From Roseovarius pelagicus (lineage in GTDB: Bacteria; Pseudomonadota; Alphaproteobacteria; Rhodobacterales; Rhodobacteraceae), in NCBI RefSeq assembly GCF_025639885.1, contig NZ_CP106737.1, forward strand, positions 124,001-188,000: a DNA stretch of 64,000 nt, given 5' to 3'. Under the pieces are notes generated by a model. That model saw nothing but the letters and a program-made list of their open reading frames with translations. It had not been told where the DNA came from and searched no databases. How positions within the stretch are numbered: position 1 is the stretch's first letter; each line of letters begins with the position of its first letter. Made by a program: the position numbers and the translations under genes. Below are positions 8,926 to 17,864 of this stretch, in pieces.

Positions 8926-10037
8926 GACAAGGTGGCGGGGTTCAAAGTCAGACCTTTCAGGATGTCTCGCAAGCGGGTCGCCGTGTGTCCGTCGCCATAG
9001 AGATTGACATATGGACCACGCCCCAGAGTCAGAGCCTGTTGCAGGGCATCGGAAACACTTTGTGCTGTGATATCGGGGCAATCGACGACATTCGCGTTGC
9101 GTTGGCGGCCATTCTGGCGGGATCCGATGTTGAGGCAGGGCAGATTAAAGCTGGCCGTTTCAATGATCCCCGAGGAACTGTTGCCGATCAAAAGGTCCAG
9201 GTTGGCCATACATTCCAGATAGGTATCACGCTCCAGGTGATCCCTGACGGTAAACCGGCCATCGTCGGGCAACTGGTCGAGCACCATATCAATTGCCGCG
9301 CCGCCGGCATCGGAGTTCGGTCGCAGGATGATGCCGCCACAATCCTGTTCAGTCAGCGCCGCGATGACGGTCGCGACTTGCGCGGCCGCCTGATCTGCCT
9401 CCTGGACCACCGGGTGGAACACCATCATCATCCGGTGCGCCGCAGGTGCCAGCCCAAAGCGGTCATCGAACCAGCCGGGTACATGGTGACGATCCTGCGT
9501 CAGCCCGACCAGCCCGGGCGCGCCGACGGTCCAGATATGGTCTGGATGCTCGCCCATACGCACAAGGCGGTCCTGGGATTCATCCGTGGCTGGAAAGTGG
9601 AAATGGCAGAGCTTTGAGATCGCGTGGCGGAAACTCTCGTCAAGCGTTCCGGACACTTCGCCACCATGCAGATGGCCGACGAAAATGCCCAGATGCACAG
9701 CAGCAAGGGCTGCGGCCAGCATTTCGCCACGGTCCCCGAGCACCAGTGCTATGTCGGGGCGGTTTTGCTGCCAGAAGGACACCAGCCCGCTGAGCTCCGT
9801 TGACAGCGCCTGTGCCATCTCGGCACCGCTCACGCCGCTCAGCGAGACAGGGATTTCGTGAACAACCGGCAGACCGCTGGCCTCAATATCAGACAGAGTC
9901 TGTCCGTAGCGCGCCACAAGGTGCTGGCCGGTCGCAATGATCCCGACTTCAAACCCCTCTGTCTGGTGGAGAAGTTGCAGAGTCTTTTCCATCAGCCCAA
10001 AATCGGCGCGGCTTCCGGTGACATAATGTATTTTCAT
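8907..10037 (-). CDS. neuC: NeuC-type hydrolysing UDP-N-acetylhexosamine 2-epimerase
   Basis: 376 residues with the family landmarks VTGSRADFGLM at the N-terminus, LVLGDRGEMLAAA, HLHGGEVSGTLDE, and a later GNSSSGIIE nucleotide-binding stretch. NeuC/LegG enzymes release UDP (or GDP) while inverting C2, giving ManNAc or 2,4-diacetamido-mannose-type sugars for sialic or legionaminic acid synthesis. Its start overlaps the restored stop of the upstream neuA-like gene as ATGA, so the two are translationally coupled. Whether the product is sialic acid itself or a bacterial analogue cannot be told from this protein; the wider locus favours a modified nonulosonate. Confidence 0.88.
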   Translation of the reverse strand: MKIHYVTGSRADFGLMEKTLQLLHQTEGFEVGIIATGQHLVARYGQTLSDIEASGLPVVHEIPVSLSGVSGAEMAQALSTELSGLVSFWQQNRPDIALVLGDRGEMLAAALAAVHLGIFVGHLHGGEVSGTLDESFRHAISKLCHFHFPATDESQDRLVRMGEHPDHIWTVGAPGLVGLTQDRHHVPGWFDDRFGLAPAAHRMMMVFHPVVQEADQAAAQVATVIAALTEQDCGGIILRPNSDAGGAAIDMVLDQLPDDGRFTVRDHLERDTYLECMANLDLLIGNSSSGIIETASFNLPCLNIGSRQNGRQRNANVVDCPDITAQSVSDALQQALTLGRGPYVNLYGDGHTATRLRDILKGLTLNPATLSKTNAY

Positions 10038-10713
10038 GCGGGTCTCTTCTTGATGCCGGCGCTTACGAGGGCCTCGGCCAGTTCGAACTCATCCAGCTCG
10101 TCGATATCGATGCTGTCGGTGAAACGCATGACATATCCCCGCGTCGCCGTGTCGTGAAATTGGGCGTGTTGTCGGAACAGCCCGCAGTTCTGCAGGTAAA
10201 TCGCTCCGTTCGGGCGGTAGGGGGGCTATCGTCATGCAACACGGCCTGCGCGGACAGGGCTGGATGCAGCATGCCGTCGCTATCCATGTTCAGAGCCCAG
10301 CCAAGCGGCTTTCCCGCAACGATGCCCATCACAGAAGAGCATCCGTGACCCCGCAGTGCCAACGCTTCGCGCATATGCTCTGCGGTGCGGAAGGGCGATG
10401 TTGGCTGCATCAGCATGAAAGAGGCCGCATCGGGCAGCTTCAGCAGGTCAATGGCATGGCGCACCACATCTGCAGAGCAGGCGGTGTCGCTGGCAAGAAC
10501 TGCCGGGCGATCGATGACGCGCGCGCCCGCATCCTGCGCGCAGGCCGAGATCCCGGAATCGTCGGTTGTGACGACAATCTCGTCAAAGATCGAGGCTTCA
10601 ATGGCGGCCCGGATCGTCCAAGCGATCAGCGGAAGCCCCCCCAGAGGCCGTATATTCTTGCCCGGTAACCGTTTGGAGCCCCCGCGCGCTGGAATTACAG
10701 CAACTAAATCCAT
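10034..10713 (-). pseudogene. neuA: NeuA-type CMP-nonulosonate synthetase, frameshifted at a homopolymer
   Basis: The N-terminal ~165 residues are a standard CMP-N-acylneuraminate cytidylyltransferase (IPARGGSKRLPGKN, later LMQPTSPFR). The frame is lost at a run of six G on the plus strand (10220-10225), and the unshifted reading stops at 10063 with an unrelated tail. Adding one base to the run restores YRPNGAIYLQNCG, then GYVMRFTDSIDIDE and ELAEALV, and ends at the TGA at 10034-10036, overlapping neuC as ATGA. The restored protein is 226 residues, normal for the family. Either the gene is truly broken, or the tract is phase-variable, or it is a sequencing error. An intact homologue lies at 45942-46649. 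Confidence 0.85.
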
Positions 10714-10795
10714 TTCACTTCGTGCCTAATAATCCGTTTCTATTCTCGTATAACTGATGCATAGAGCGGGTTCCTAGAGGCAATATCAGCCTTGG

Positions 10796-12343
10796 ATGAA
10801 AACGCTTGGGCCAGACACATGGCCACTCTGTAGTTGGGGATCGATTTTGGCCCGTTCTGTTCTGGTGACATCTGCGCTAATTGGCCTTGTCTTGCTGCTC
10901 AGCCGTCTCACAGGATTCCTGCGTGAACTACTGCTCGCATCCCAGCTGGGTGTCGGGAAGACATCTGATGCGGCTGTTTTGATGCTGACCTTCCCGGATT
11001 TCATGGTTGGATTCCTGTTGGCCGGGGGACTCAGCGCTGCCATCGTACCGGCCCTGAAGAAAAGCGTCGGCACCGCGCGCATCAGGTTGTTTCGGCGCAT
11101 CGCGATGTTGACGGTGTTGCTGTTTTCCTTGCTGGCCGTCGGCATGGCGCTCACGGCGGACACGATCATCGCCCTCATGGCGCCGGCATTGATCAGCAAT
11201 CCCATTCCCGGATTTGCAGACGCGTTCCGGGTAAGCCTGCTGGCGCTGCCGGTGGTCGCCTATGTCGGTGCGCAAACCAGCTATCTGAACACGGTCGGGC
11301 GCTTTGTGCTGCCTAATATCAGTGTTCTGATCTTCAATCTGATTATCTGTTTTTATCTGGCGTTTTTTGTGTCCGCCACGGGTGGGCTGATGGGGCTTGC
11401 GCTCATTCTGGTTATCGCCACGTTGACGCGCTTGGGGTCGCAGATGATCTTTGCTCCCGAGACATTGAGGCGCCTGCCTCAGGAGGTCTCCAGTCCGGGC
11501 AACCTTGTGACATTCGATCTGCTGAAGAAATTCATCTTTGGAGTCATCAGCTATGGCGTGATCGTCGGAGCTCCGATCATATTTCGCTCAATCTATGCCA
11601 CGGGCGGCGAAGGATATCTTGCAGTTTTCAGCTTTGCGAAGAAGTTGTTCGACCTTCCTACCGCACTGATGGTGGCACCGCTGGTTACCATTCTACTGCC
11701 CAAGCTGGCGGCCATGGTGAATGCAGATGATGGTGATGTAAAAGACCATGTGCAGCAAGCCCTTACCGCGGGGCTGGCCTTTGTCGGCATCATTGCAATC
11801 AGCGGGCTGATCTTCATGCCGATGATCGCCGATCTGATTTACTTGCATGGGGCGATGACCCCGGCAGGTACAGCACATATCACCCTTCTGGCACAGCTAT
11901 TCTTCCTTGCATTGCCATTCTACGCGATGATGCATCTTGGGGCGATTGCCCTCAGTGCTCAGGGCCGTGTCGGCACGGTGCTGACAAATACGCTGATTGC
12001 TTTAGGTCTCAGCTTCGCAGTGACTTTCTTCCTGCAGCTTACGTTCAACACACTTAGCGCACCAGTCGGGTTCGTGGCGTTTCACATCTTTGCGGGGATC
12101 CTGAATATCGGAGTGATCCTGGGCAAGCGCTGTCTGATCTGGGGAACTTGGCACGGGATATTCTGGGGGGTCATAAAGACGGGTATCGCAGCGACGCCCT
12201 TTGTCCTTTACAGGATCTGGTTTCCGGAACTGTCGTCCTTCTGGCTGGATATTGGTCTGCTCATTTTGTGTGGTCTGTGCCTGAGTGCTGTCAATCTAAG
12301 TGCTTTCCGTGTCCTGCATCATATGCGTATAGATACGACCTGA
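10796..12343 (+). CDS. MurJ/MviN-like lipid-linked oligosaccharide flippase
   Basis: 515 residues with about 13-14 hydrophobic segments and the MVF-family N-terminal pattern (SRLTGFLRELLLASQLG, then FPDFMVGFLLAGG). MurJ itself flips lipid II; copies inside polysaccharide clusters are generally assigned to flipping the undecaprenyl-linked repeat unit. The position next to a candidate polymerase and an initiating transferase supports that role. It starts a rightward three-gene unit, divergent from the neuA-like gene; the 82-base gap must contain both promoters. The exact start is uncertain, as no strong ribosome site precedes the ATG. Confidence 0.82.
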   Translation: MKTLGPDTWPLCSWGSILARSVLVTSALIGLVLLLSRLTGFLRELLLASQLGVGKTSDAAVLMLTFPDFMVGFLLAGGLSAAIVPALKKSVGTARIRLFRRIAMLTVLLFSLLAVGMALTADTIIALMAPALISNPIPGFADAFRVSLLALPVVAYVGAQTSYLNTVGRFVLPNISVLIFNLIICFYLAFFVSATGGLMGLALILVIATLTRLGSQMIFAPETLRRLPQEVSSPGNLVTFDLLKKFIFGVISYGVIVGAPIIFRSIYATGGEGYLAVFSFAKKLFDLPTALMVAPLVTILLPKLAAMVNADDGDVKDHVQQALTAGLAFVGIIAISGLIFMPMIADLIYLHGAMTPAGTAHITLLAQLFFLALPFYAMMHLGAIALSAQGRVGTVLTNTLIALGLSFAVTFFLQLTFNTLSAPVGFVAFHIFAGILNIGVILGKRCLIWGTWHGIFWGVIKTGIAATPFVLYRIWFPELSSFWLDIGLLILCGLCLSAVNLSAFRVLHHMRIDTT

Positions 12344-12375
12344 CCCGCGCAGCAAAACCACGTACAGAGGGATTC

Positions 12376-13380
12376 ATGAAGATCTCAAAACACAGCTTTG
12401 TCGGCTTTCTGATTGTGCTGCCTCTGATTCTGGCGGTTATTTCGGGCCTGAAGACCTATGATATCTGGCCTCAAATCACCTATATGTGGCAATCACGACT
12501 ACCTTTGCTGACCGGGTTTCAGGAATTCGGGGCTCATGGCCTGAGATACGCCTTGATGTATCCGATCATGTGGTCATCCGAATACACAGGAATATCGGCT
12601 GACAAGGTGTTTTCCTATGTGATCTTGGTGATCGTCTATTTCACCGGCCGCAACTGCATCGAAGCGATCCGACTTTGTCGGCCGGGTTTCCGTCAGAACG
12701 TCATGTCCAGTCTGATCGTCTTTGGCGGGTTGGTCGGTCTCTTTTTTCTGATGAACGGACGCATATCCGTTGCCTTTCTGGGATATTCGCTTTTGTTGCG
12801 TGCCCTGCTTGAATCGCGCCGGAGCGCGCGCATTAGCCTGAAGTCCGGGATGATGATGTTATGCGGTGTAATCTTGTGCGGGGTCAGCAGTGGGGTGCTG
12901 GTGTCAGCCGTCGGTGTTTTTCTGATGACCCTGGGGATCAATATTGCGCCGGTTGTCGCCCGGATGCAGCTAACCCGAACGAACATCATTCTTCTGCTGG
13001 TCACCACCCTGCTGATCTATACCATAGGCAATTCAGTGGTGATCGGAATGATCAAGAACCTTACCTTCTATGGTGGCATTGCAGAAATGCTGCATCACGG
13101 GTACGGACGCATCCTCCTGAATGTTATCCAAGGTGTCCCTAGCTGGCTTTTTGTAACGGTTCTGATAGCCATTATCCTGCTTGGCATACGCCTGCTGAAA
13201 CTGGTCCGCTATCCACATCTTACGGCTATTTTTCTGTTTGCTTGCGCCTGTGGCGCGTTCGGCTTTTCTACCTTGTCCATTGCCGCCGTCCCCGGCCTGG
13301 TTCTTGTTACGCTTTATGTTTCCAAGACAGGAGTGTCCCCGTCGCGGACCATTGCGCCTTCTGCATTGCATCGCACATAA
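12376..13380 (+). CDS. Polytopic membrane protein, candidate polysaccharide polymerase (Wzy-like)
   Basis: 334 residues from the ATG at 12376, chosen because AGAGGG lies just upstream and the hydrophobic N-terminus starts immediately (FVGFLIVLPLILAVISG). About nine to ten predicted membrane helices and few charged loops. No conserved family motif is recognised; Wzy polymerases are notoriously divergent and are often named by topology and position. It lies between the flippase (32-base gap) and a sugar-phosphate transferase (37-base gap), the usual place for wzy. An O-acetyltransferase or other membrane enzyme is not excluded. Confidence 0.6.
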   Translation: MKISKHSFVGFLIVLPLILAVISGLKTYDIWPQITYMWQSRLPLLTGFQEFGAHGLRYALMYPIMWSSEYTGISADKVFSYVILVIVYFTGRNCIEAIRLCRPGFRQNVMSSLIVFGGLVGLFFLMNGRISVAFLGYSLLLRALLESRRSARISLKSGMMMLCGVILCGVSSGVLVSAVGVFLMTLGINIAPVVARMQLTRTNIILLLVTTLLIYTIGNSVVIGMIKNLTFYGGIAEMLHHGYGRILLNVIQGVPSWLFVTVLIAIILLGIRLLKLVRYPHLTAIFLFACACGAFGFSTLSIAAVPGLVLVTLYVSKTGVSPSRTIAPSALHRT

Positions 13381-13417
13381 AGCGGACTATCCGGCACCAT
13401 CATAATCAGAGCCTTCC

Positions 13418-14080
13418 ATGCCCTTACGTGAAACCACCAATCCACTGCCTTCCGACATCGCGACCTATCGCCCTGCCGATACGTTGATGCGGATAACAGA
13501 TCTGATCCTGGCTTTGGGTTTATTTGCTGTCACAGCCATTCCGATGCTTGTGATCGCTATTTTGATCCGCGTTGAGGATCGCGGCCCGATCCTGTTTCGC
13601 CAGCCCCGTGTTGGACGAAACCGTGCACGGTTCAGCATCGCAAAGTTTCGCACGATGACCCATGATACGTCCCGGTTCATCGGCGGTACTGGTGGTGAAA
13701 ACATCAGCGCCGAGGATCGCGCACAGTTCCAGACGACCGTTCCGGGGGATACCCGGATCACCCGTATAGGCCGCGTTCTACGGCCCTTGCATCTGGATGA
13801 ACTGCCGCAGGTGCTGAATGTGCTGAAGGGAGACATGTCGTTGGTCGGTGTACGACCCGATGTGCCGGTCATGCAGGCCGATTATACGCAGGAGGAATGG
13901 ATTTTGCGCCATATGCTCCGCCCCGGTATCACCGGGCTGGCCCAAATCGACCCCAGTGTCGATAGCATGGCCGCGCGGACCGCGCAGGATCTAGAATGGG
14001 TGCAGAACCGTAGCTATGGGATGTATCTGCGCATCCTGCTGGGCACGGTCAAGAAGGTGGTAAAGCGCAACAGCCTTTGA
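13418..14080 (+). CDS. Second initiating sugar-phosphate transferase (bacterial sugar transferase family)
   Basis: 220 residues: one N-terminal helix (LILALGLFAVTAIPMLVIAILI), then RQPRVGRNRARFSIAKFRTM, LHLDELPQVLNVLKGDMSLVG and RPGITGLAQID, the ordered core of the family. It would load the first sugar-phosphate on undecaprenyl phosphate. It differs clearly from the enzyme at 8128-8781 (no WQVSGR; LAQID instead) and belongs to the WcaJ/PglC-like branch, so the two probably start different polymers or use different sugars. It is the last gene of the flippase unit and converges on the neuB-like gene 38 bases away. Confidence 0.88.
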   Translation: MPLRETTNPLPSDIATYRPADTLMRITDLILALGLFAVTAIPMLVIAILIRVEDRGPILFRQPRVGRNRARFSIAKFRTMTHDTSRFIGGTGGENISAEDRAQFQTTVPGDTRITRIGRVLRPLHLDELPQVLNVLKGDMSLVGVRPDVPVMQADYTQEEWILRHMLRPGITGLAQIDPSVDSMAARTAQDLEWVQNRSYGMYLRILLGTVKKVVKRNSL

Positions 14081-14118
14081 CTGTATACGCAGGCCTTATT
14101 GCAGGGTCCCAACGCAGA

Positions 14119-15174
14119 CTAGCGGATGTGATCCATCGACAGCATGTCGTCTACCGCCACATCACAGGTCAGGGGTGATCCAAGAAACAGATCGATCCGG
14201 TTCGGCGCGATACCCGTGCCGGGTCGCTTCGCGGTCAGGTCGGCTTCATCCAGAACATGGCCTGCCTTTAGATTCCGCCGAAAAACCAGGCTTTTGCGCG
14301 CCACTGCCTGCACGTTCGCCTCGGCGGCATTCGGGCGCTTGACGCCATCACCCAGCCCGGTTTCGATCGCACGCAGGATTTGCACGAGATGGGCGAAATC
14401 AGCAGGCTCGCTTGAGGCTGAGTGATCGGGGCCTTCCATGGTGCGATCCAGTGTAAAGTGCTTTTCCAGAACGGCCATGCCGAGGGCACGCGCCGCAACC
14501 GCGGCATAGGGGCCGACAGTGTGATCCGAAAACCCGACAGGGCGGCCGAAAACTCGCGACATGGCGGGCATGCAGCGCAGGTTCTGATCCTCAATGCGCG
14601 CGGGATAATTGCTGACGCATTGCAAGACCACAACATCGTCGCAGCCCTCAGTTGTTAGCAGATCGAGCGCCGCGGCGATCTCGGTCAGACTCCCCATGCC
14701 GGTGGACAGCAGGATCGGCAAGCCGGACCTGGCCGCCTGCCGCAAGAGACCGGTATTATTCAGCTCGCCCGATGGCCATTTGAGGCAGATCGGGTCAAGC
14801 CCGATCACCGTTTCAAGGCTGTGCGGATCGAAGGCAGTCGACATGAAATCAATCCCAGCATCGGCACAATGACGGCGCAGGGCGTGAAAATCATCCCCGG
14901 TCAATTCGAGTGCACGCAGCATGTCGCTCTGACTGCCGCCGCCGGTTTTGTCCTGCTGGTAGGAAGCCTTGGGTGCGGAGGACAGAACAAGATCGTCGGT
15001 GCGGTAGGTCTGGAACTTGACCGCGTCGACACCGGCCGCGGCGGCGGCATCGATCATCTTGTGGGCCAGATCGATATCACCGTTATGGTTCACTCCGACT
15101 TCGGCAATCACGTAACAGGGACGGTCTGCCGCAACAGTACGATTTCCCAGCTGGATGGAAGGTTCAGATGTCAT
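14119..15174 (-). CDS. neuB: NeuB-type nonulosonic acid synthase
   Basis: 351 residues. The PEP-condensing barrel shows IAEVGVNHNGD, VDAVKFQTY, DFMSTAFD, IKWPSGE-like ICLKWPSGE, and FSDHTVG, followed by the metal-ligand stretch LEKHFTLDR. The C-terminal SAF/antifreeze-like domain (from ~285: ARKSLVFRRNLKAG) completes the family architecture. It condenses PEP with a ManNAc-type sugar to a nine-carbon acid (sialic, legionaminic or pseudaminic). It is the last gene of a leftward operon with the aldolase, the asparagine-synthase homologue and the aminotransferase. The final product depends on the acetamidino and acyl modification genes at 20-23 kb. Confidence 0.9.
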   Translation of the reverse strand: MTSEPSIQLGNRTVAADRPCYVIAEVGVNHNGDIDLAHKMIDAAAAAGVDAVKFQTYRTDDLVLSSAPKASYQQDKTGGGSQSDMLRALELTGDDFHALRRHCADAGIDFMSTAFDPHSLETVIGLDPICLKWPSGELNNTGLLRQAARSGLPILLSTGMGSLTEIAAALDLLTTEGCDDVVVLQCVSNYPARIEDQNLRCMPAMSRVFGRPVGFSDHTVGPYAAVAARALGMAVLEKHFTLDRTMEGPDHSASSEPADFAHLVQILRAIETGLGDGVKRPNAAEANVQAVARKSLVFRRNLKAGHVLDEADLTAKRPGTGIAPNRIDLFLGSPLTCDVAVDDMLSMDHIR

Positions 15175-15201
15175 CGGGTCCTCGTGCTTTGCAAATACTG
15201 A

Positions 15202-16023
15202 CTACCGCTTGGACAGCAAGTGGACCACATCATTGATCCGGTCCGCAGCCAGTCGGCGGTTTTGTTCCAGCGCATCTGGGCTCATCGCCTGAAACTCGCG
15301 GTAGATGCCGCGCAGAGTAGCGACCTCGGCGGCAAAGTCCATTTCCTCGCGCAATGCAGCGAGACTTTCGGCACCGCGATGGAACGTGCGCGATAATATC
15401 GCGGCAGTAGACCCGAGCCGAACATGCTCACCCAACAGGACCGCAGGATTCACGATCCCTTCATGCGCGCGTGCCAGGCCACCGATGCCAAAGGCGATAC
15501 CGGCCGCGCGCAGGGCGGCGCAACCATCTTCCAGCGTGCCATCGGCGATTATCTGGAACATGAATTTCAACCCCATGTCCAGATGCAGATCGTTGAGGCC
15601 GATATGCAGCCTGTTCAGCGGAATGCGCGTGGCGATCTCAGGTAGTGCGTCCAGTGCTGCCTTGGTTTCGACCAGCGGCAGCGCCTCGGCGCGCCCGTTC
15701 AGCATGTCCATGAAGCGCGCCAGATCATCGGCACCGCGGAACATCGGTAGCATGACACTGTCTGCGCCTCGCGCGACCACATCGTCGATTTCGCGGGCCG
15801 AGCCATCATGCAGCGGATTGACCCGCACCAGTATATGCCCGCCGGGAACAGCCTCCCGAAGCTTGGTGACATCATCCGGGCCCTGGCGGCTTTTCCAGGT
15901 ATCCAATCCCTTTTGACGCTCGTCCTTGCCCATATATTCCAGATCAACAAAAATCCGGTCCACGCCATTGGCGCTAGCGAATTGTGCGATAGCCGGATCG
16001 TCGGCGATCATATAGAAAAGCAT
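15202..16023 (-). CDS. HpcH/HpaI-family aldolase
   Basis: 273 residues from the ATG at 16023, preferred because AAAGGA lies six bases upstream; a TTG six codons earlier abuts the previous stop. Family marks of the class II metal-dependent aldolase/citrate lyase beta group are visible: FVDLEYMGKD, ILVRVNPLH, ADSVMLPMFRGADD, LPLVETKAAL, and IGLNDLHLD (metal site). These enzymes join or split pyruvate-type enolates and aldehydes. In a polysaccharide cluster it may build or trim an acidic sugar or a pyruvate-derived acyl group. It sits 27 bases before neuB in the operon. The substrate cannot be told. Confidence 0.78.
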   Translation of the reverse strand: MLFYMIADDPAIAQFASANGVDRIFVDLEYMGKDERQKGLDTWKSRQGPDDVTKLREAVPGGHILVRVNPLHDGSAREIDDVVARGADSVMLPMFRGADDLARFMDMLNGRAEALPLVETKAALDALPEIATRIPLNRLHIGLNDLHLDMGLKFMFQIIADGTLEDGCAALRAAGIAFGIGGLARAHEGIVNPAVLLGEHVRLGSTAAILSRTFHRGAESLAALREEMDFAAEVATLRGIYREFQAMSPDALEQNRRLAADRINDVVHLLSKR

Positions 16024-16041
16024 GCTGTGTCCTTTGGGCAA

Positions 16042-17859
16042 TCAGGCAGCAGTCTTGGCGATCCAAGCGTCGTCGTTGTCCACGAAAAGCCGGAACCAGA
16101 TTTCCAGCGAAATCAGCGCGCGCAGTTGCCGGGTATAGTTAGCAGTGCCAGCGATGTGGTCGCTGATCATCTGCTCGACCATGGCGGTGTTCACGATTTT
16201 GCGGCCCTCAAGACGCCCGTCCAACAGCACGTCGCGGCAATAGCCTGCCAGCGCCTGACGGAACCATTCTCCGACCGGCACGGTGAACATCTGTTTCTTG
16301 CGCCAGGTCAGTGCCGCACCCAGCAGCGGCTCGACCGCCTTCTTGTAAATCCACTTTGTCTGGCCGTCACTCAGCTTGAGGTGGCCGGGCATACGGAACG
16401 CGAATTCAGCCATCCGATAATCGAGGAAGGGTGAGCGTACCTCCAAAGAGTTGGCCATCGCCATGCGGTCGGGCTTGACCAGATTGTTGCCGGGCAACAG
16501 CGTGTTGGTTTCGGCAAAGAGTACCCGGTTGATTGGGTCTTGATGCGGCGCGCGGCGGATTTCGTCCGACAGCGCCTGATAAGGGTTCGTGTCGTGAAAG
16601 GCAGCGTGCAGATCGCCCGTCAGCAGGCGATCCGGCTCATCGTTTTGAAGCAGACCAGACGTCCGGACGAACGCGTCCTCCCAACCCGGTTGCAGGTGAT
16701 CGGTTTTACCGTCGGGGAACAGTGCCAGATATTTCTCGTACCCGGCAAACAACTCGTCACCGCCATCGCCGGTCAACACCATCTTGACGTCGCGCGCTGC
16801 CAATCCGGCCACCTGATCGGTCGGAATAAAGGACACATCGCCATGCGGTTGGTCGCAATGCCAAATGAATCGCGGCCAGAAGGCGGTGGTATCGTGATCC
16901 ATCACGTGCATCTCGTGCTGTGTTCCGAATCGCCGCGCGGCCATCTTGGCATAACTGGTCTCATCGAAACGTGGATCGTCAAACCCGATCGAAAAAGTGT
17001 GCACAGGCTCGGTCTGGTAAAGGCTCATGAAACCGACCACCGAAGAACTGTCCAACCCTCCGGACAGGAACGCGCCAAAGGGCGCATCCGCACGCATACG
17101 GATGCGTGTGGCGTCATCCAGCAGACTCAGCAATCCGGCCTTGCCTTCCGCCTCTGTCATCTCAGGCTCGGGCACGACATCCAGCAGATCCCAATAACGC
17201 GAAATCTCAATCCCGTCCGCACAGCTGATCCGGGCCATATGGCCCGGCGGCAGATGCCGAATACCTTCAAAGACGGTACTGGGCTGGGGAATGTAGTTCA
17301 GCGCCAGATACTGCGCGATTGCCGTCATGTCGGTCTTGTAGCTTTGTCCGTTCGCCAGGATCGCCTTGATCTCCGATCCGAACCAAAGCCACCCGTCCTC
17401 GGGTGTGCCAGCGATATAGAGTGGCTTTACCCCCAGACGATCCCGATAGATCAGCAGGGTCCGCTGGCCAATATCGTAGACCGCGATGGCGAACATACCG
17501 TTCAGGCGGGTCACAAAATCGGGGCCCCAATGCAGGTAGGCATGCAGCAACACCTCAGTGTCGCCAGTGCTATTAAACACAGCGCCAAGCGCTTGTAGTT
17601 CTGCGCGCAGTTCAATGAAATTGAATATCTCGCCGTTCTGAACCACGACGACCTGCCCATCCTCCGAATAGAGCGGCTGATCGCTGGCTTCGCTTAGATC
17701 AAGGATCGACAGGCGGCGATTGCCGACCACGGCCAGATCGTCGCTAAAATACCCCTGCGCATCCGGCCCACGATGTACAATGCTGTGCGACATCGCAGCG
17801 ATTATGTCATCGGCAAGCGGCGTACGCTGAAAACTGAATGATCCAAAAATTCCACACAT
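16042..17859 (-). CDS. asnB: Glutamine-hydrolysing asparagine-synthase-family amidotransferase
   Basis: 605 residues. It starts with the Cys2 class II glutaminase (MCGIFGSF), with HRGPDAQG and NGEIFNF following, and has the synthase PP-loop SGGLDSSS at residues 266-273. Length and order match AsnB. In polysaccharide loci, such enzymes are usually taken to amidate a uronic or nonulosonic acid or to make an amide donor, rather than to supply asparagine. It starts five bases after the aminotransferase stop, so the two are cotranscribed. It could also serve general asparagine supply, which would be of interest given the predicted Asn-using NRPS at 35-43 kb. Confidence 0.88.
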   Translation of the reverse strand: MCGIFGSFSFQRTPLADDIIAAMSHSIVHRGPDAQGYFSDDLAVVGNRRLSILDLSEASDQPLYSEDGQVVVVQNGEIFNFIELRAELQALGAVFNSTGDTEVLLHAYLHWGPDFVTRLNGMFAIAVYDIGQRTLLIYRDRLGVKPLYIAGTPEDGWLWFGSEIKAILANGQSYKTDMTAIAQYLALNYIPQPSTVFEGIRHLPPGHMARISCADGIEISRYWDLLDVVPEPEMTEAEGKAGLLSLLDDATRIRMRADAPFGAFLSGGLDSSSVVGFMSLYQTEPVHTFSIGFDDPRFDETSYAKMAARRFGTQHEMHVMDHDTTAFWPRFIWHCDQPHGDVSFIPTDQVAGLAARDVKMVLTGDGGDELFAGYEKYLALFPDGKTDHLQPGWEDAFVRTSGLLQNDEPDRLLTGDLHAAFHDTNPYQALSDEIRRAPHQDPINRVLFAETNTLLPGNNLVKPDRMAMANSLEVRSPFLDYRMAEFAFRMPGHLKLSDGQTKWIYKKAVEPLLGAALTWRKKQMFTVPVGEWFRQALAGYCRDVLLDGRLEGRKIVNTAMVEQMISDHIAGTANYTRQLRALISLEIWFRLFVDNDDAWIAKTAA

Positions 17860-17864
17860 TAGCG

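Noticed and set aside
12148..12375. Upstream extension of the polymerase-like gene
   Set aside because: It overlaps the flippase gene by nearly 200 bases in another frame; the ATG at 12376 has a ribosome site and begins the hydrophobic N-terminus.
16540..17598. A 352-codon rightward frame opposite the asparagine-synthase-like gene
   Set aside because: The leftward frame carries MCGIFG and SGGLDSS; the rightward frame has no recognisable features.
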